This document shows positions 1 through 11,379 of a stretch of 64,000 nucleotides of DNA, in pieces. The position numbers and the translations under genes are program-made. Location: NCBI RefSeq assembly GCF_016808335.1, contig NC_053142.1, positions 43,009,674 to 43,073,673 on the forward strand. Reading direction: 5' to 3'. How positions within the stretch are numbered: position 1 is the first letter of the stretch; each line of letters opens with the position of its first letter. This DNA is from Panicum virgatum. Lineage: Eukaryota; Streptophyta; Magnoliopsida; Poales; Poaceae. Below the pieces are notes generated by a model. That model ran no database searches. It was not told the DNA's origin and was given only the letters and a program-made list of their open reading frames with translations.

Positions 1-757
1 GCGTCACCTTTGTGATTTTTATTAATATTTGAACATACAATTTTAAAAAAATTAAATTGTCTTAAATCAAAAATTGGTCTATACAAAAGTTGTAGGCCTC
101 AACCAGATACAACTTTGTAGTTCAAAATTTTTTCAATTGAGGTTGTTTTGGTATCCAAATATATGATTTAGATTTTGAATTTTAATTTTTCAAAATTTTC
201 AAATGACCTCAGATGGGAAAAAATATATACGAAAGTTGTAGCTCGCCACCAGATCTGTAACTTTGTAGTTGAAATTTTTTTCATTTGAGATCGTTACACC
301 TCTGAAAAAGGTTATATAAGACATTAGAAAGTAATGATAAAAAAATATTTCATTGTTGGTTACATGTGATGGTGTAGCCCAGTGGTAGGGGAGGGTACAC
401 GCGAGGCTGAGGTTGTGGGTTCGAATCCTAGTAATGCCAGAAAAAATCGCGCGACTTGCGACTTCAGACGCGAGCGCGGTGGGAAAAATATTTTTTCGAT
501 TTTTATTCAAGCTGCAAATATTTATTTTAGCATGCAAAAGAATGATACCCGTCACCTATGTGTTGACATAGGTGACGAGCTAAGAATATCATATGTGACG
601 GCTAATACTGATGCCCGTCACCTTTTATGTAAATAGGTGATGGACTTTTGCCCGTTATTTTTCTATTTTAATCAGTGACGATGTACAAGTGACGGACGCG
701 ATGCCCATCACCTTAGAAAAATGACGCCCATCACCATTGGCCTTTTCTTACATAGTG
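1..757. mobile_element. CACTA (En/Spm-type) transposon, terminal part
   Basis: The segment ends at 753-757 in TAGTG, the inverse of the CACTA terminus, preceded by the AAGAAA-like stretch usual next to grass CACTA ends (reverse strand CACTATGTAAGAAAAGG). Several copies of a subterminal motif around GTGACGGGCATC / GCCCGTCACC lie in both orientations at about 545-735, as expected for transposase-binding subterminal repeats. The other terminus lies outside the window, so no target duplication can be checked, and no transposase coding is visible. The left limit is simply the window edge. The subterminal motif and TAGTG end are seen directly; the superfamily is inference. Confidence 0.7.
374..428 (+). 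promoter_or_regulatory. tRNA-like Pol III A and B boxes (SINE-like head)
   Basis: TAGCCCAGTGG (374-384) fits the A box and GGTTCGAATCC (418-428) fits the B box, at tRNA-like spacing. No acceptor stem closes around them, so this is not a tRNA gene. It may be a tRNA-derived SINE head captured in the CACTA element or part of that element. Confidence 0.5.
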
Positions 758-1543
758 TTCTTTGCTTGCTCCGAAAATTGCTGAAATTACAATGTCACCG
801 TGGAGGACGGTTAAAGTCTTTTTTCCCATGGAATCCGTGGCAACAATTAATTGGAAGTGAGCATACCTTTTATGGTTGTAGAGTTTTTTTTTCGAAATAT
901 GGTTGTATAGCTTTTCTGGCCGGCATCAAACGTGAGCGAGAAGCCGAGAACCAAAATGTTCCTGTCACACGACCGACTCACCTAGTGGTGCTCAATTTTG
1001 TGGTCACATCAAGCCTTCTAAATAAATTGTTAGAATGATAGAATCTAGAAATTAGCCTAACTATTTTTATTAATCAGTTGTCAGTGTGCGGGTAACCTGC
1101 TAGCGGTTTATAAGGGACCGGGATAAATGCATTTTAAGTAGAAAACACATGGTGACATGGATCATCACGATTCAACTCAACGTGGATGCATTTTCTTTGG
1201 GTGTGTTGGTATTTATTTTTTTTCTTGATGGGGTGTGTTTGGTGTTTTTGAAAGAGAGAGAGGACGAAGAGACAGTGACTGCAGCTGGGCCGACAGAGGG
1301 TGCAGGCAGCAAAAGTGGGCCGTACCGGGCCTCGTGATCCACTTTTCACCAACAGAGCCCAAGTCCCCATCCATTCTCACGCAGCCACGCGGCCCACGCC
1401 TCCTGTCCGCCGCGCGCATCATCGGTCTCCCTCGCTAGCACCACATTTCCCCAACCAGACCAAGCCTTCATCCCCGCTCCCACAACCCCTTCCTCACCGT
1501 CACCGGCGTCCTAGCCCTCCGCAAACCCTAACCGCACGCCGCC
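758..1543 (+). promoter_or_regulatory. Upstream region and 5' UTR of the HMG-box gene
   Basis: No coding sequence is supported here. The last 250 bases are C-rich and pyrimidine-rich, as in plant 5' leaders. A telo-box AAACCCTAA sits at 1523-1531, 13 bases before the start codon; this element is common in plant genes tied to proliferation and translation. A TATA-like TTTATAAGG lies near 1107 but its use is uncertain. Confidence 0.5.
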
Positions 1544-4002
1544 ATGAAGGCCAAGGCTGGCACCGACACCTCGTAAGTTCGCCTACCTCCTGCCCTCTCT
1601 CGTCCCGTGCGCGATTCGTATGTGGCTTGCAGCGGGTAGCGACTGATTCCTGCGCGTCACGGCGCGTGTGGTTTGTTGCGTCGATGCAGGTTCAAGGCCG
1701 CCGGCGCCAAGCGCAAGAAGGCCGGCGGTCCCAAGCGCGGTCTCACCCCCTTCTTCGCGTTTCTGTAAGCCCTACCCTCCCTCCCTTATCCTCCCGCGTC
1801 TCCAGATCTACGCGCATCCTATTTCAGAACTTCAGGGATTTTTTTGTCGAATTTTATGCATGGTGGTGTTTGTAGGGCTGAGTTCAGGCCGCAGTACCTG
1901 GAGAAGCACCCTGAGCTCAAGGGCGTAAAGGAGGTGAGTTGCTTCTCCTAACCCTAGTCGTGTAGCTCGTTGCTAGGGTTTCGCTTGGGTGACTCATATG
2001 TGTCCGTGTTGGTTGGTGGGTTTGCTTGCAGGTTTCCAAGGCGGCTGGGGAGAAGTGGCGCTCTATGTCCGATGAGGTATACGAATGCCTGCAATGCTTA
2101 TATAGTTTCTCATATTAGTTACTAGTTAGCGTGTCTCTGTGCAGTAAAAGGAAAGATAAATACTTCTCGTGTTAACTGTTTAATGATTACTTGTGTAGGA
2201 GAAAGCGAAGTATGGCGGGGGCAAGAAGCAGCAGGAAGACAAGGCAAGCAAGCCCACAAACAAGAAAAAGGTGATATTACTAGGTTTTTGCTATCTGTTA
2301 TCTTGTGAGTATACTGTTAGATTTTCATGATGGAATATGAGTAGTTAGATGAAGCCAGGACTCATGCGCTTGCTCTCTGCTGCTTGACTATGCGCATCGT
2401 GATACATTAGGATTCCGTGGAGTCACTTTCCTTTTTGTCCCTCACTCAGTCACCGGAGGTTTATAGCAATAACTGCATGCTCTATTCAGTGCTATTGCGC
2501 GTTGATTCCCTTTAGGCTATCACTCTGTCACTGGGGGTTTATAGCCATGACTGCACACTCTTTATTGCTGATGCACCTTGATTTGGCTCCACTGGCATGG
2601 TAACTAATTAAGGGCCATCTGTTGTTTCTCTTGTGAGCGGTTAACCTCCCGCATCATTCTCTCCTGGAATCTTAGTAGTTGGATGAATCAAGGACTACAC
2701 GAATGATAAAAGTTTTTTTGCCACCCTGTCCATTGTCATATGTTATTGTCTACAGAGTCACTTCCCCTCCATGTCATTTAGGTTCTCACCGCCAATCTGG
2801 CAAATCTAGTCAGTGCTGCTGCACCTGGATTCAGCTCCAATAACATGGGAAGTAATTAATGTGCGTTGTCGGTTTCTTGTGAGTGGTTACCCTCCTACAC
2901 CGTTATATCCTCCCATGATGGAATTTGAGCTGTTGGCTGAAGCAACAACTCATGCACGTGTTTTATGCTACTTTCCACCCTGTAAATTGTGATACACTAC
3001 AATTCTAGGTTACTTTTCCCTTACCATTTGGATTTTCACGTCCCAATCGTGCAAATCATCACGAGTGTTATAGCCTTGACTGCACACTCCATTAAGTGCT
3101 ACTGCACCTGGATTTAAGTTCCTATAGCATGGGAACTAATTAATGTGCATCAGTTGGTTTTCTTTTGTGCAGTTACCCTCACCGTATCCTCCCATGATGG
3201 CACGTGCTTTATACTAGTTTTCACCCTGTCATGTTACCCTTCCTTTCCATTTGGACTCCTCTCAAACTTCTAATCCATGTGTCTGGATTGTTATAGCCAT
3301 TCTGTGCGCTTCGGAGCTGCTTCACCTTGAATCGGCTCTAATGGCATGGGGACTTGGTGCTGACTGCTTAAACCTAGCTTCACCCCTTCCTGCCTAGCAC
3401 TATCACAGCAGAAAATTGTCTTGTTGGAAACCCAATCTTGCAACCTGTTCCTTCTCTGGAATCTTTGGTTTCAACCTCAAAATTTCCTATTTGGATGTTC
3501 TCCAGATTTTAATTCGGAAATTATCCAGCCTTGTTGAAAGTCATCTTTCAATTACATTGGAAGCTGCCTACTTAGAATGTTGTCTAGAAGTGAGAAATTC
3601 AGGAGAAGATAGTATGAAGATCTCTGCTGGTGTCTGAATAGGAATGCTGCTTCTGCTGGTTGCGTAATTTATACATCCAATGATAGGCACTTACCCATAT
3701 TACTGTTTTCTCGAATTCCATGAAATTGATGTTGTACTTCCTGTACTTTATGCTTCTGTTTTAGTGATGACGTGCTGCATTATTTTTATCAGGAGAGCAC
3801 TAGCTCCAAGAAGGCCAAGACTGATGGTGGGGAGGGAGAGGAAGTGGAAGGTTCTGACAAGTCCAAGTCGGAGGTTGAGGATGATGATGAGCAGGATGGC
3901 AACGAGGTATATAAAATCCATGTGTCATAGTTCTGATGGGATTTGCCTATTGTTGCTAACATCTGCTTAATTTGTTCCTTGCAGGATGAAGATGAGGAGT
4001 AA
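1544..4002 (+). CDS. HMG-box chromatin protein (HMGB type), 136 aa
   Basis: Seven exons join in frame: 1544-1572, 1690-1764, 1876-1933, 2032-2076, 2199-2270, 3793-3906 and 3985-4002, all with GT-AG introns, giving 136 residues. A basic N-terminus (KRKK, about residues 17-20) leads into a single HMG box at about residues 24-75, with landmarks PFFAFLAEFR, HPELKG, AAGEKW and MSDEEKAKY. A lysine-rich linker and a C-terminal acidic tail (DDD, then EDEDEE) follow. This layout of basic head, one box and acidic tail is that of plant HMGB proteins, which bend DNA and act as nuclear chromatin architectural factors. The start codon follows a telo-box leader and is the first ATG giving the conserved frame. 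The box begins KRGLTPFF rather than the commoner KRPPSAFF, so it belongs to a divergent subgroup; the exact member is not assigned. Intron 5 (about 1.5 kb) holds degenerate repeats. Confidence 0.9.
2320..3360. repeat. Degenerate tandem repeat inside HMGB intron 5
   Basis: A unit of about 255-335 bases recurs roughly four times. One landmark is TGATGGAAT with GAGTAGTT-like text near 2327, 2660, 2916 and 3194. Another is a TTATAGCCATGACTGCACACTC-type stretch followed by TGCACCTGGATT-type text near 2487, 2567, 2812, 3093 and 3318. The copies are diverged and irregularly spaced, and no reading frame runs through them. The repeats largely account for the intron's length. Confidence 0.6.
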
Positions 4003-4459
4003 ATATTAGGATGGGGAACAGCAGCTATCCAATTGGGTGTTTGCTTCTTTTGTATACCTAGCTTCCTATGCTGCTGTTCCTTTTGATGTTATATGCTGTA
4101 AGGAGAATCTGTAGATGGAAGGTACCCTAGGGCTATGACATGCTGGAGTACCCGTTTAACTATTAGCAGGGAAAGAGCTGGATACTGTTGCCAGCCTCAT
4201 CCGCATGTGTAAACAGTTGTTTTGCTTGTTTTATCGACCGATTGGGTGACTACCCTTCAGTCTTGAGATGTTTTATCATTTATACTGTGATTGTTAGGAC
4301 CATCTACAATTTCACATTTTTCATGCATTCTCATTTTAAGCTGCAAGTTCAGCCCAGATTTTCAGCACTGAATTACGGCAAAGAAACGTTGCTACGTGCC
4401 ATGCTAAGCTAAGCAGGATGGGGTTGCATTTGAGGCGCTGCCCATGAGAGCACCTTCTA
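4003..4459 (+). other. 3' UTR and flank of the HMG-box gene
   Basis: T-rich sequence follows the stop codon and is consistent with a 3' UTR. No clear AATAAA signal was identified and no further gene is seen. Confidence 0.5.
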
Positions 4460-5140
4460 TACACGAAAATTTTTTGGTACAGTATCATCCTCATTAGCTT
4501 ATAGCGTAATGGTCCTGTGGTGATTCATTTATTTACAATAATCTACTCCCTCCGTTTCAAAATGTAGTTCGTTTTGACATTTTTAGATTTATATATTTTG
4601 CTATCAATCTAGATATATGTTATATCTAGATGCATAACAAACACTACGAATCTAAAAAAGTAAAAATGACCTATATAAAAGTAAAAATGACCTATATTTT
4701 AGAACGGAGGGAGTATTTGTCTGTAGTTAAAGCGAATTTGACAACAGCGGTATCTGCAGTCGCCATATCTGCAGCCCGAAGGTTAATGCGCTGCAGAAAC
4801 ATTTGTTGCATCAGCCACGTTTGTCTCCTGTAGGACTTTTGTGAAATAACGTACTACGTTTTGTAATTGAAGAAAAGGCCAGATATGGGGGTTCAAGGGA
4901 TTGGCAAATGGTAATTAAACGCAGCTACTAATTGTATTTTGCATTATTCTATTAATATTAATACAATAAGCGTAAGTGAGAAGCAGCCACGTCATCTGTT
5001 GCATTTGCTGCATATCCATAGTTCATCTTTATCTGGTCAACTTGACTTGCTGTATGTTTCATCTTCAGGATTTTTGTTTCACGAACTTGTCCTTTATTCA
5101 GTCTCGAGCTTTGACTTTCCTACATGCACATAATTGACAT
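4460..5140 (-). pseudogene. Decayed duplicate of the 3' end of the tomosyn-like gene
   Basis: Blocks of this stretch match, in the same order and orientation, the 3' end of the WD40 gene at about 11985-13690. Positions 4478-4540 resemble its 3' flank near 11990-12095. Positions 4730-4750 share GAATTTGACAACAGCGG with 12115-12133. Positions 4757-4797 match the 5' part of the last exon (12258-12297). Positions 4888-4975 match intron 22, and 4990-5118 match exon 22. Exon 23 is missing and the reading frame is broken by small indels and stops. A Stowaway MITE interrupts the copy, whereas the intact gene has a hAT-like insertion in intron 23 that the copy lacks. The duplication therefore appears older than both insertions. 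The similarity was read by eye; its extent needs an alignment. Confidence 0.75.
4546..4713. mobile_element. Stowaway MITE (Tc1/mariner type), 168 bp
   Basis: Terminal inverted repeats CTCCCTCCGTTTCAAAATGTAG on the left and the complement of TATTTTAGAACGGAGGGAG on the right are flanked by TA at 4544-4545 and 4714-4715, the classical Stowaway target duplication. Near the right end a block around GTAAAAATGACCTATAT is duplicated in tandem. Confidence 0.95.
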
Positions 5141-5714
5141 AACACAGTACCCGCAAAAAAAAATTGCTAGCACCCGGATGTCCGCTGGCAACTTTTTCAT
5201 CGGACGCTCCGTTGCAACACTGAAATAAGACATCCGCAACATCGAAAATATATAGAAATATGCAGAAAAACTAATTAACTCGTTTGACTCTCGGATACGA
5301 AAATTCCCACCGCAATATGAACACCATGTTTCATTAGTGTACAAAATAGCTGGTTATGAAAATTAACGGAGAGCTTTTCTCAGCCACTATAGCGCCGGCT
5401 CCGCTATTTACTACAACGGGGTTATAGCTGCAGTGATCGAAAAACGCTATAGTACCACTAAAGCGCCGCTATAGCTTGCTATTTTGTACATTGTGTTTCA
5501 TGCAACATTCACCATGAAATATGCGAAAATAATAGTTGCAACATTAAAAATTAACTATTGAAATATATGTCGGAACATCTGATTTTTTTTTCGTATGGAG
5601 GTCACATTTATTTTTTTTAAGAATCCGACTCGATCTCCTTAAACCCTCGCTTGTCGGCTGTCCCCTCTCGCTAGTTTCACTTTACCCCCAACTTCTCCCA
5701 CTTTTGCCACACCA
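5141..5714. other. Intergenic region upstream of TRM6, with palindrome-rich repeat
   Basis: Positions 5375-5490 are dense in GCTATAGCGC-like palindromic words and resemble the repeat at 13917-14072. Around 5190-5250 and 5520-5570, words such as GCAACAT with AT-rich text suggest MITE debris. The last 80 bases are pyrimidine-rich and probably contain the TRM6 leader; no convincing TATA box was found. Confidence 0.5.
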
Positions 5715-8700
5715 ATGGACGCGCCGCCGCCGATTCCCCGGGAGGCGTGGGAGGGCTGCAGCGTCCTCCTCGACATCAACGACGGCGACCGCCTCGCCTT
5801 CTTCCGCCTCACCCCCGCAGCGTCAGTACTACCCTCCCCGCCCCATCCTCCCTAACTTCTCCACGGACCCGAAACCAACTCTTGCGGTGTGGGCGCAGGA
5901 CGGTGAAGATCGGGAACAAGACCTGCTCGCTGCAGCCGCTCGTGGGGCGCCCTTTTGGCACCCTCTTCCGCGTCGGAGCTGACGGGCTCGTCCCCTGCGC
6001 CGCCGCAGATGCCCCATCCCGTGGTAAGGATTCTGATTCGAAGTCCCTACCATGTACCACGCCGCAGTTCACCTGTCAACTCGAATCAGTTAGACTCTCA
6101 ACGTGAATTACTAACTCACCTGTTTCAAACCTTTCAGCCAAACAATTCAAGTTTCAAGGATTCTGACTGGAAATCCCTATGACATGAGTCACATGACCCA
6201 TTAACAAACTAGTAGTACTTGTCTAATTGAATTTAGCGAGATTCTCAACTTGAATTGTTAAATACAGTTTTGATCTTTTCTACTAAAAAGGGTAGAGTTT
6301 TAAATTGAAGAGCTTCTCAATTTGAAATTTGTAATATTGTACTGAAAAATAATAGAAGCACGTCACTATTCAATGTAAGTTAGCTATTGAACCTTCGCTA
6401 GGTGCCTAGGTCTAAAGTGCCATAATCTTACTCTTCGTTATCATTGTGCCAAATGAGCGATAGTTTGGTATTTATTCCTACAGACAAATCACTTTGTGTT
6501 TTTAATTTTTTTCCCATAAAGATAAACACCATGCTGCAATGGTTTGTACTGTCTAGATTCAGCCAAACATATGCTTTTACAACATTTGATTTTTGTAACA
6601 ATGACTCGTTTATCCAGATGATAGCATGCAAGATGGTGCCGACGGCCAAGTGCAGGATGAAACCAGGGACAATAGGTCCCTGGTTGATAATAATACAGCC
6701 CAGAATTTATCTAGTGATGACATAGAGGCAATGAAGAGGTGAGATCTTGATCATAATCGACTTATATTTAATAATCTATGCTTCTTTCTCTGTTCTCTTG
6801 GATTCAACACCCAATTTTTTTTTTGCAAATTTATTTCTGCAAAATAGGGATGGTGCAACTGGTGATGAGATTGTGGAAGCTTTGATAGCGAATAGTTCAA
6901 CATTTGGGAAGAAAACTGTATTCTCACAAGTTAGTATAATATTTTGGTAACATTATTTTCTTTGATATTCTCTGATGTTTGAAGAGTGTTGTTGATTGAT
7001 TTAGTTAAATCATCCTGCAGGAGAAATACAAGTTAAAGAAACAAAAGAAATATGCGCCTAAAGTTCTTTTACGACGCCCTTCTACCCGAAGGTACATTTC
7101 TATCATTTTTTGTACATTTTAAAAATATGCCAAATTTTTTATCTAAAAAAATACTGTCTCATGCACCCAACCAGATATATTAACCTTTATGCTTTCGTGG
7201 TACTAATGTTCTCAATGCTCTCTCCAAGAGACGAGAACATGATATTTTTTATACTACCATTAACAAAGCCAATTCCGTTGCATTGAATAAAAAAAATGCC
7301 ATGGAACATATCAAATTGGGAGATAGGGTGCATAGAGACCATAGTGGGTGTGGGCGATGAATAATGCAAATGAAACTAGTTCTAGTTTCTAGTCTTTGGC
7401 ATGTGAGGTCAGCAACTTTGCATATATTTCGTAATGTTCTACTATAACTCATGTCTTATAAGGTGTATCTCTTTAAAATTTTGATTTCCAGATATTTGTC
7501 AAGTGTAAATTTATTTTGAATCATATGTGCAGCAGCATAATTTTGTGACCCTTTTCATCTGCAGCATTTGCGAGACATACTTCAAGAAAAATCCAGCTCG
7601 AATAGGGTAATCTTTTTTCTTGAAGTGGTTCAGTCCTCATATTCAATTTCAGTTTTTTTTCTTGTTTAACGTGTACAACTCTCAGTTGCTTTATGCTGTG
7701 GTTTCTAGGTTTATGCGAGTTGACACGCTATCTCTCTTATTGTCTATGGCAAACATCGGTCCATATTCAGATGTGCTTGTGGTTGATATGGTTGGAGGTT
7801 TAATTGTTGGAGCTGTTGCTGAACGTTTAGGAGGTAAACTATGTTTTACTTAACTATGATTCAACCTAATAGGTTGAATTGAATACAATCCAGCTGTATC
7901 AACTATGTGCAGATGCTAAATGTTGCACTTTATACCTTTTTATGCAAAATGAACATTCTTTACCTAGTTATCATGGACATGAACTCAGCAACCTATAACG
8001 GAATTTGCTATACAACTGTTTGATTTATGCTTGTTGGTTTGAGCAATGAGCCTTATAAATGCTCTGTATTTGATTTGATCTCTAAAGTGTGCAAACTGCA
8101 CTGCTTGCCACAAAGTGGAAGCTATATTTTACTAAATGTATAAGTTACATGTACCTGCCATAGTGCGAAGTGCCAATGTCCGGTATTCATCAACATTTTT
8201 TTTTCTGAAATTAGAATTAGTTTTTGGTTTTTTCTTGGCATACCCATTATAATTGTTATGTATGCTGTTCATCAAATTAACAGGTACAGGATATGTTTGC
8301 AGCGCATATCTTGGTACAGTACCCAGCTCCATAGACATTATAAGAATGTACAATCTGAGCAGTGATATGGTCAGCAGGTAATTTTCTCTTGGCACCATGT
8401 AGTTTTCAATTAGAGAATGCTTGGATAACACTGTTATGGTAAAGTAAACTTTTAATCAAGTCAGTAGCACATTTTCCATCCAAAGTCCAAGCATGAGTTA
8501 GAGCACATTAAATAATTAAATATGCAATTCTACATTGTAAAATTGTAAAGTCGGACCTTTAGGCTTTAGTCTATGAAGAAATTTGAAGCACAAATTATTT
8601 CCCATTGAGTTTGAGACCTTGTTAGGTCGTTTTGAGATTAATGCAATATACAGCACATTTGCCAGTCAAACTGGATTTGATAATGTTTTACCATCCAATT

Positions 8701-11379
8701 TAATACAAGCACTCACTCGTTGATTATTGATCAATACTGCCGTATAAAAATATTATTTATATTATTATTTGAAGCTAATAGATATATGAACGGAGCAGTT
8801 AAAGTTATAAAAGTGGGCAGCAACCAAGTTTAGTTCAAGTTATACCATGTCTGAAAATGTTGTGATAAACTGTACATTCAGGATTGTTCAGGTGCCACTT
8901 ATTGAACTATGCTCTATGCAAAGTTCTGGGAATACCCCTTATGTTCCCAGTGGTAACACTGAAAGGGAGGTGGTCAAGCCTGGTGTAGTACAAGATGAGG
9001 ATGCACAGGCATCTCTAGCACAGGCAGTTGACACAGCAGATGAGAAGGCGCAGTTGTCAACAGAACAAACAACTGATATGGAGATCTCGAAGCCTTCTTT
9101 GGATGTTCAAGATGAAAACTCTTCATTAGGTAAGCAGTTAATGAAGCTAAAAAGTTTCTGGTGAAATTAAGTTTTGATCTCTGGATGCTATGTGAATCTA
9201 TAGAATGCAAAGGTGGTGATGGTGATTCAATTGCCTCCAAATTTAAACCTGGAAAAGCACCATCACCAGAGAAGATGAAATATTGGAATGAACATGGCTT
9301 TAGCAGGTAATACTAGTTATAGATGAAAGCTCTTATGCTATTGTGGTATATGTTATGATCGATATGATGGTTTCTTCTTAATGCAGTTTAATTGTTGCTG
9401 CCCCGGGCCATGAGGTGGAGAATTTTGTTGCTGATCTGCTTCCGTTATTGTCTTATTCAGCACCGTTTGCTATCTACCATCAATATCTTGAGGTAAATAT
9501 TCCTAGACACATCCATATAGAAGCGTGGCCAATTGTGAACTTCTTTGGTTTATTTCATTTATTCTAGAGTTTGTGCTCTCTAGAATTTTTTATTAAACTT
9601 GAAAAACATCATAGATCATCCTTTTCATGCCTTAAATTATTAACACATGTTTGTGGGGGGAAAATGATGTTAATTTATTTTATGCTTCCTTTGTTTGCTC
9701 TTTGTAAAATGTGACTTTCATTGTTGCTTATATTTTCTTGTCCTATATATCTACATGCAGCCTCTTGCAAAGTGCATGCACACCTTGCAGGTATCAAAAA
9801 GGGCTATTGGATTGCAGCTTTCTGAACCCTGGCTACGTGAATACCAGGTCAGTACATGAACAACAGCAACAAGCAGAAATATCTTTCCTTCTGAGTACTC
9901 GAGAATTTTTCTTATCCAAATGTTCAAATGTGTGAAGATATAACTGTCTTTACACTGTTTTAATGTAATTGCCAGAAGTATCATACAACGCAACAAATTT
10001 TATGTGCTATTATGACATGCATAGTTGCATGGGTTAATTGGATCCATGCCATTACAATTATCCGAGTTCACTGATCTACCATTACTATTCATCATATTTG
10101 AATCATGCCATTACAATTTTACAACTCTTAACAATATGCCACTACTTACCCCTTCGTTGTATTTTTTAAAATTTACGGACCAAAATATCCTCAAGCTTCT
10201 TCCTCCTCCTCTCTCTCCACTCTCTCCATGGCGTCCAGCTCTCTAATGGTCACCCGATCGCTAGCTCTCACGGAGGGAAGGTCTCGCTCTCGCTCGGCAG
10301 CTGATCACCAGCTGCTTCACTCCTCCCCGCCCGCTCCTATTATATTGCTAGCCAGAGGCAGGGAGAATGGAGCGCAGATATTTTTTTTTGAAAGAAAGGG
10401 AGCGCAGATGTCAATTGGGGAGAGGCTCTTGGCCCCGTTCGAGCTGCCCTGTTGCCTCTAGAAGGGCGCAGCTCCGCCCAGCAGTTCTTGGTTGGATTCT
10501 GCCGCCGCCTCCTTCTTGAGAGGTAAAGGGGCTCGAGTGCTGCAAGAAATTTTTTTATCTCCCCTCTGCTGTGCTGGTTGCTTGCTTCGATGTGTTCGTT
10601 CTGAGCTATGTCTCACGATTCCAGCCTTGTAGAGCACGGGCATGGATCCAACGGCGGCACGGGCACCGGATCCTGGTCCTGGTCCTGGTCTCATCGCCGG
10701 CGTGGGAGGGCGCCGTAAGGAGCGCGGAGAGCAGCTCATCCCGCTCGGCGGAGTGCTCAATGCGGGTGCGCAGCGCTGCGGCGCCGGCCTCCGCGTCGGT
10801 GAGGCGCGCGCTGAGCGAGGCGGCCTCGTCCCTGGCTGCTACGACGCGGGCTAGGAGGCGTGGCGGGGGCTCGGGAGTGGGCGCGGCGCCAGAGAGAGAG
10901 AGAGAGGAAGGAGAGGGGACGTGAGAAAGAAGAGCATAGGGGTATTTTGGTCCATAAATTTTACAAAACACATCAAAAGGGTAAGTAGTGGTATGCTTTG
11001 AAGAGATGTAAAATTGTAATGGCACGGTTCCAAATAGACGAATTGTAATGGCAGATTAGTGAACTTGAAAAATTATAATGACACAGATCCAATTAACCCA
11101 AAATATACCCCCCCCCCCAAAAAAAAAAGAAGCATATACAGACGTGCATGTCCTTGTTTTAAGTTGCAACAGATACTAAGGATGCCATACCACTTCTGAT
11201 TTTATGTGCCCCTAGCACTGTCCCTTGTAAGTAGTGATATGTGAACTTACAAAATTCTGGTCTTCTGTCCAACATAGGTGCTTCCATCACGGACTCACCC
11301 TCACATGCAAATGAATGCATTTGGCGGTTATATCTTGAGTGGCATAAGGATTCAAAGTGAACAAGTGGGTCATCAATAA
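5715..11379 (+). CDS. TRM6: tRNA (adenine-58-N1) methyltransferase non-catalytic subunit TRM6
   Basis: Thirteen exons join in frame into 470 residues: 5715-5821, 5899-6023, 6618-6738, 6848-6929, 7021-7091, 7565-7606, 7709-7833, 8284-8377, 8882-9129, 9204-9306, 9387-9492, 9761-9847 and 11278-11379; all introns are GT-AG. The product matches the Gcd10p/TRM6 family. Landmarks are the N-terminal WEGCSVLLDINDGDRLAFF, the central GDEIVEAL, KYKLKKQKKYAPKV and TYFKKNPARIGFMR, the Rossmann-like DVLVVDMVGGLIVGAVAERLGGTG, and the C-terminal NAFGGYILSGI. TRM6 pairs with the catalytic TRM61 in the nucleus to make m1A58 in tRNA; the TRM6 fold is methyltransferase-like but not itself catalytic (family knowledge). 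Exon 9 encodes a low-complexity acidic linker, which is usual. Intron 12 is enlarged by a foldback element. The gene is convergent with the tomosyn-like gene, stop codons 805 bases apart. Confidence 0.93.
10030..11100. mobile_element. Foldback element with GC-rich captured sequence (Pack-type candidate)
   Basis: Both ends read inward as TGGGTTAATTGGATC, and inverted similarity continues for close to 190 bases, with shared words such as GCCATTACAATTTTACA and GGACCAAAATA. The roughly 700-base interior is sharply GC-rich compared with the ends and the host intron. On the minus strand it encodes a coiled-coil-like stretch rich in Ala, Arg, Glu and Leu (about 10700-10880, for example RLTDAEAGAAALRTRIEH) that looks like a host exon fragment. 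No transposase is present. No 9-bp or 3-bp target duplication is visible (left flank ATAGTTGCA, right flank AAATATACC), so the superfamily is unproven; long TIRs around captured coding sequence suggest a Mutator-like Pack element. Confidence 0.65.

Noticed and set aside
374..428. Possible tRNA gene
   Set aside because: A and B boxes are present, but no acceptor or anticodon stems fold around them.
1134..1928. Overlapping open frames across the HMGB leader and first exons
   Set aside because: They cross splice sites of the well-supported HMG-box gene and lack domains.
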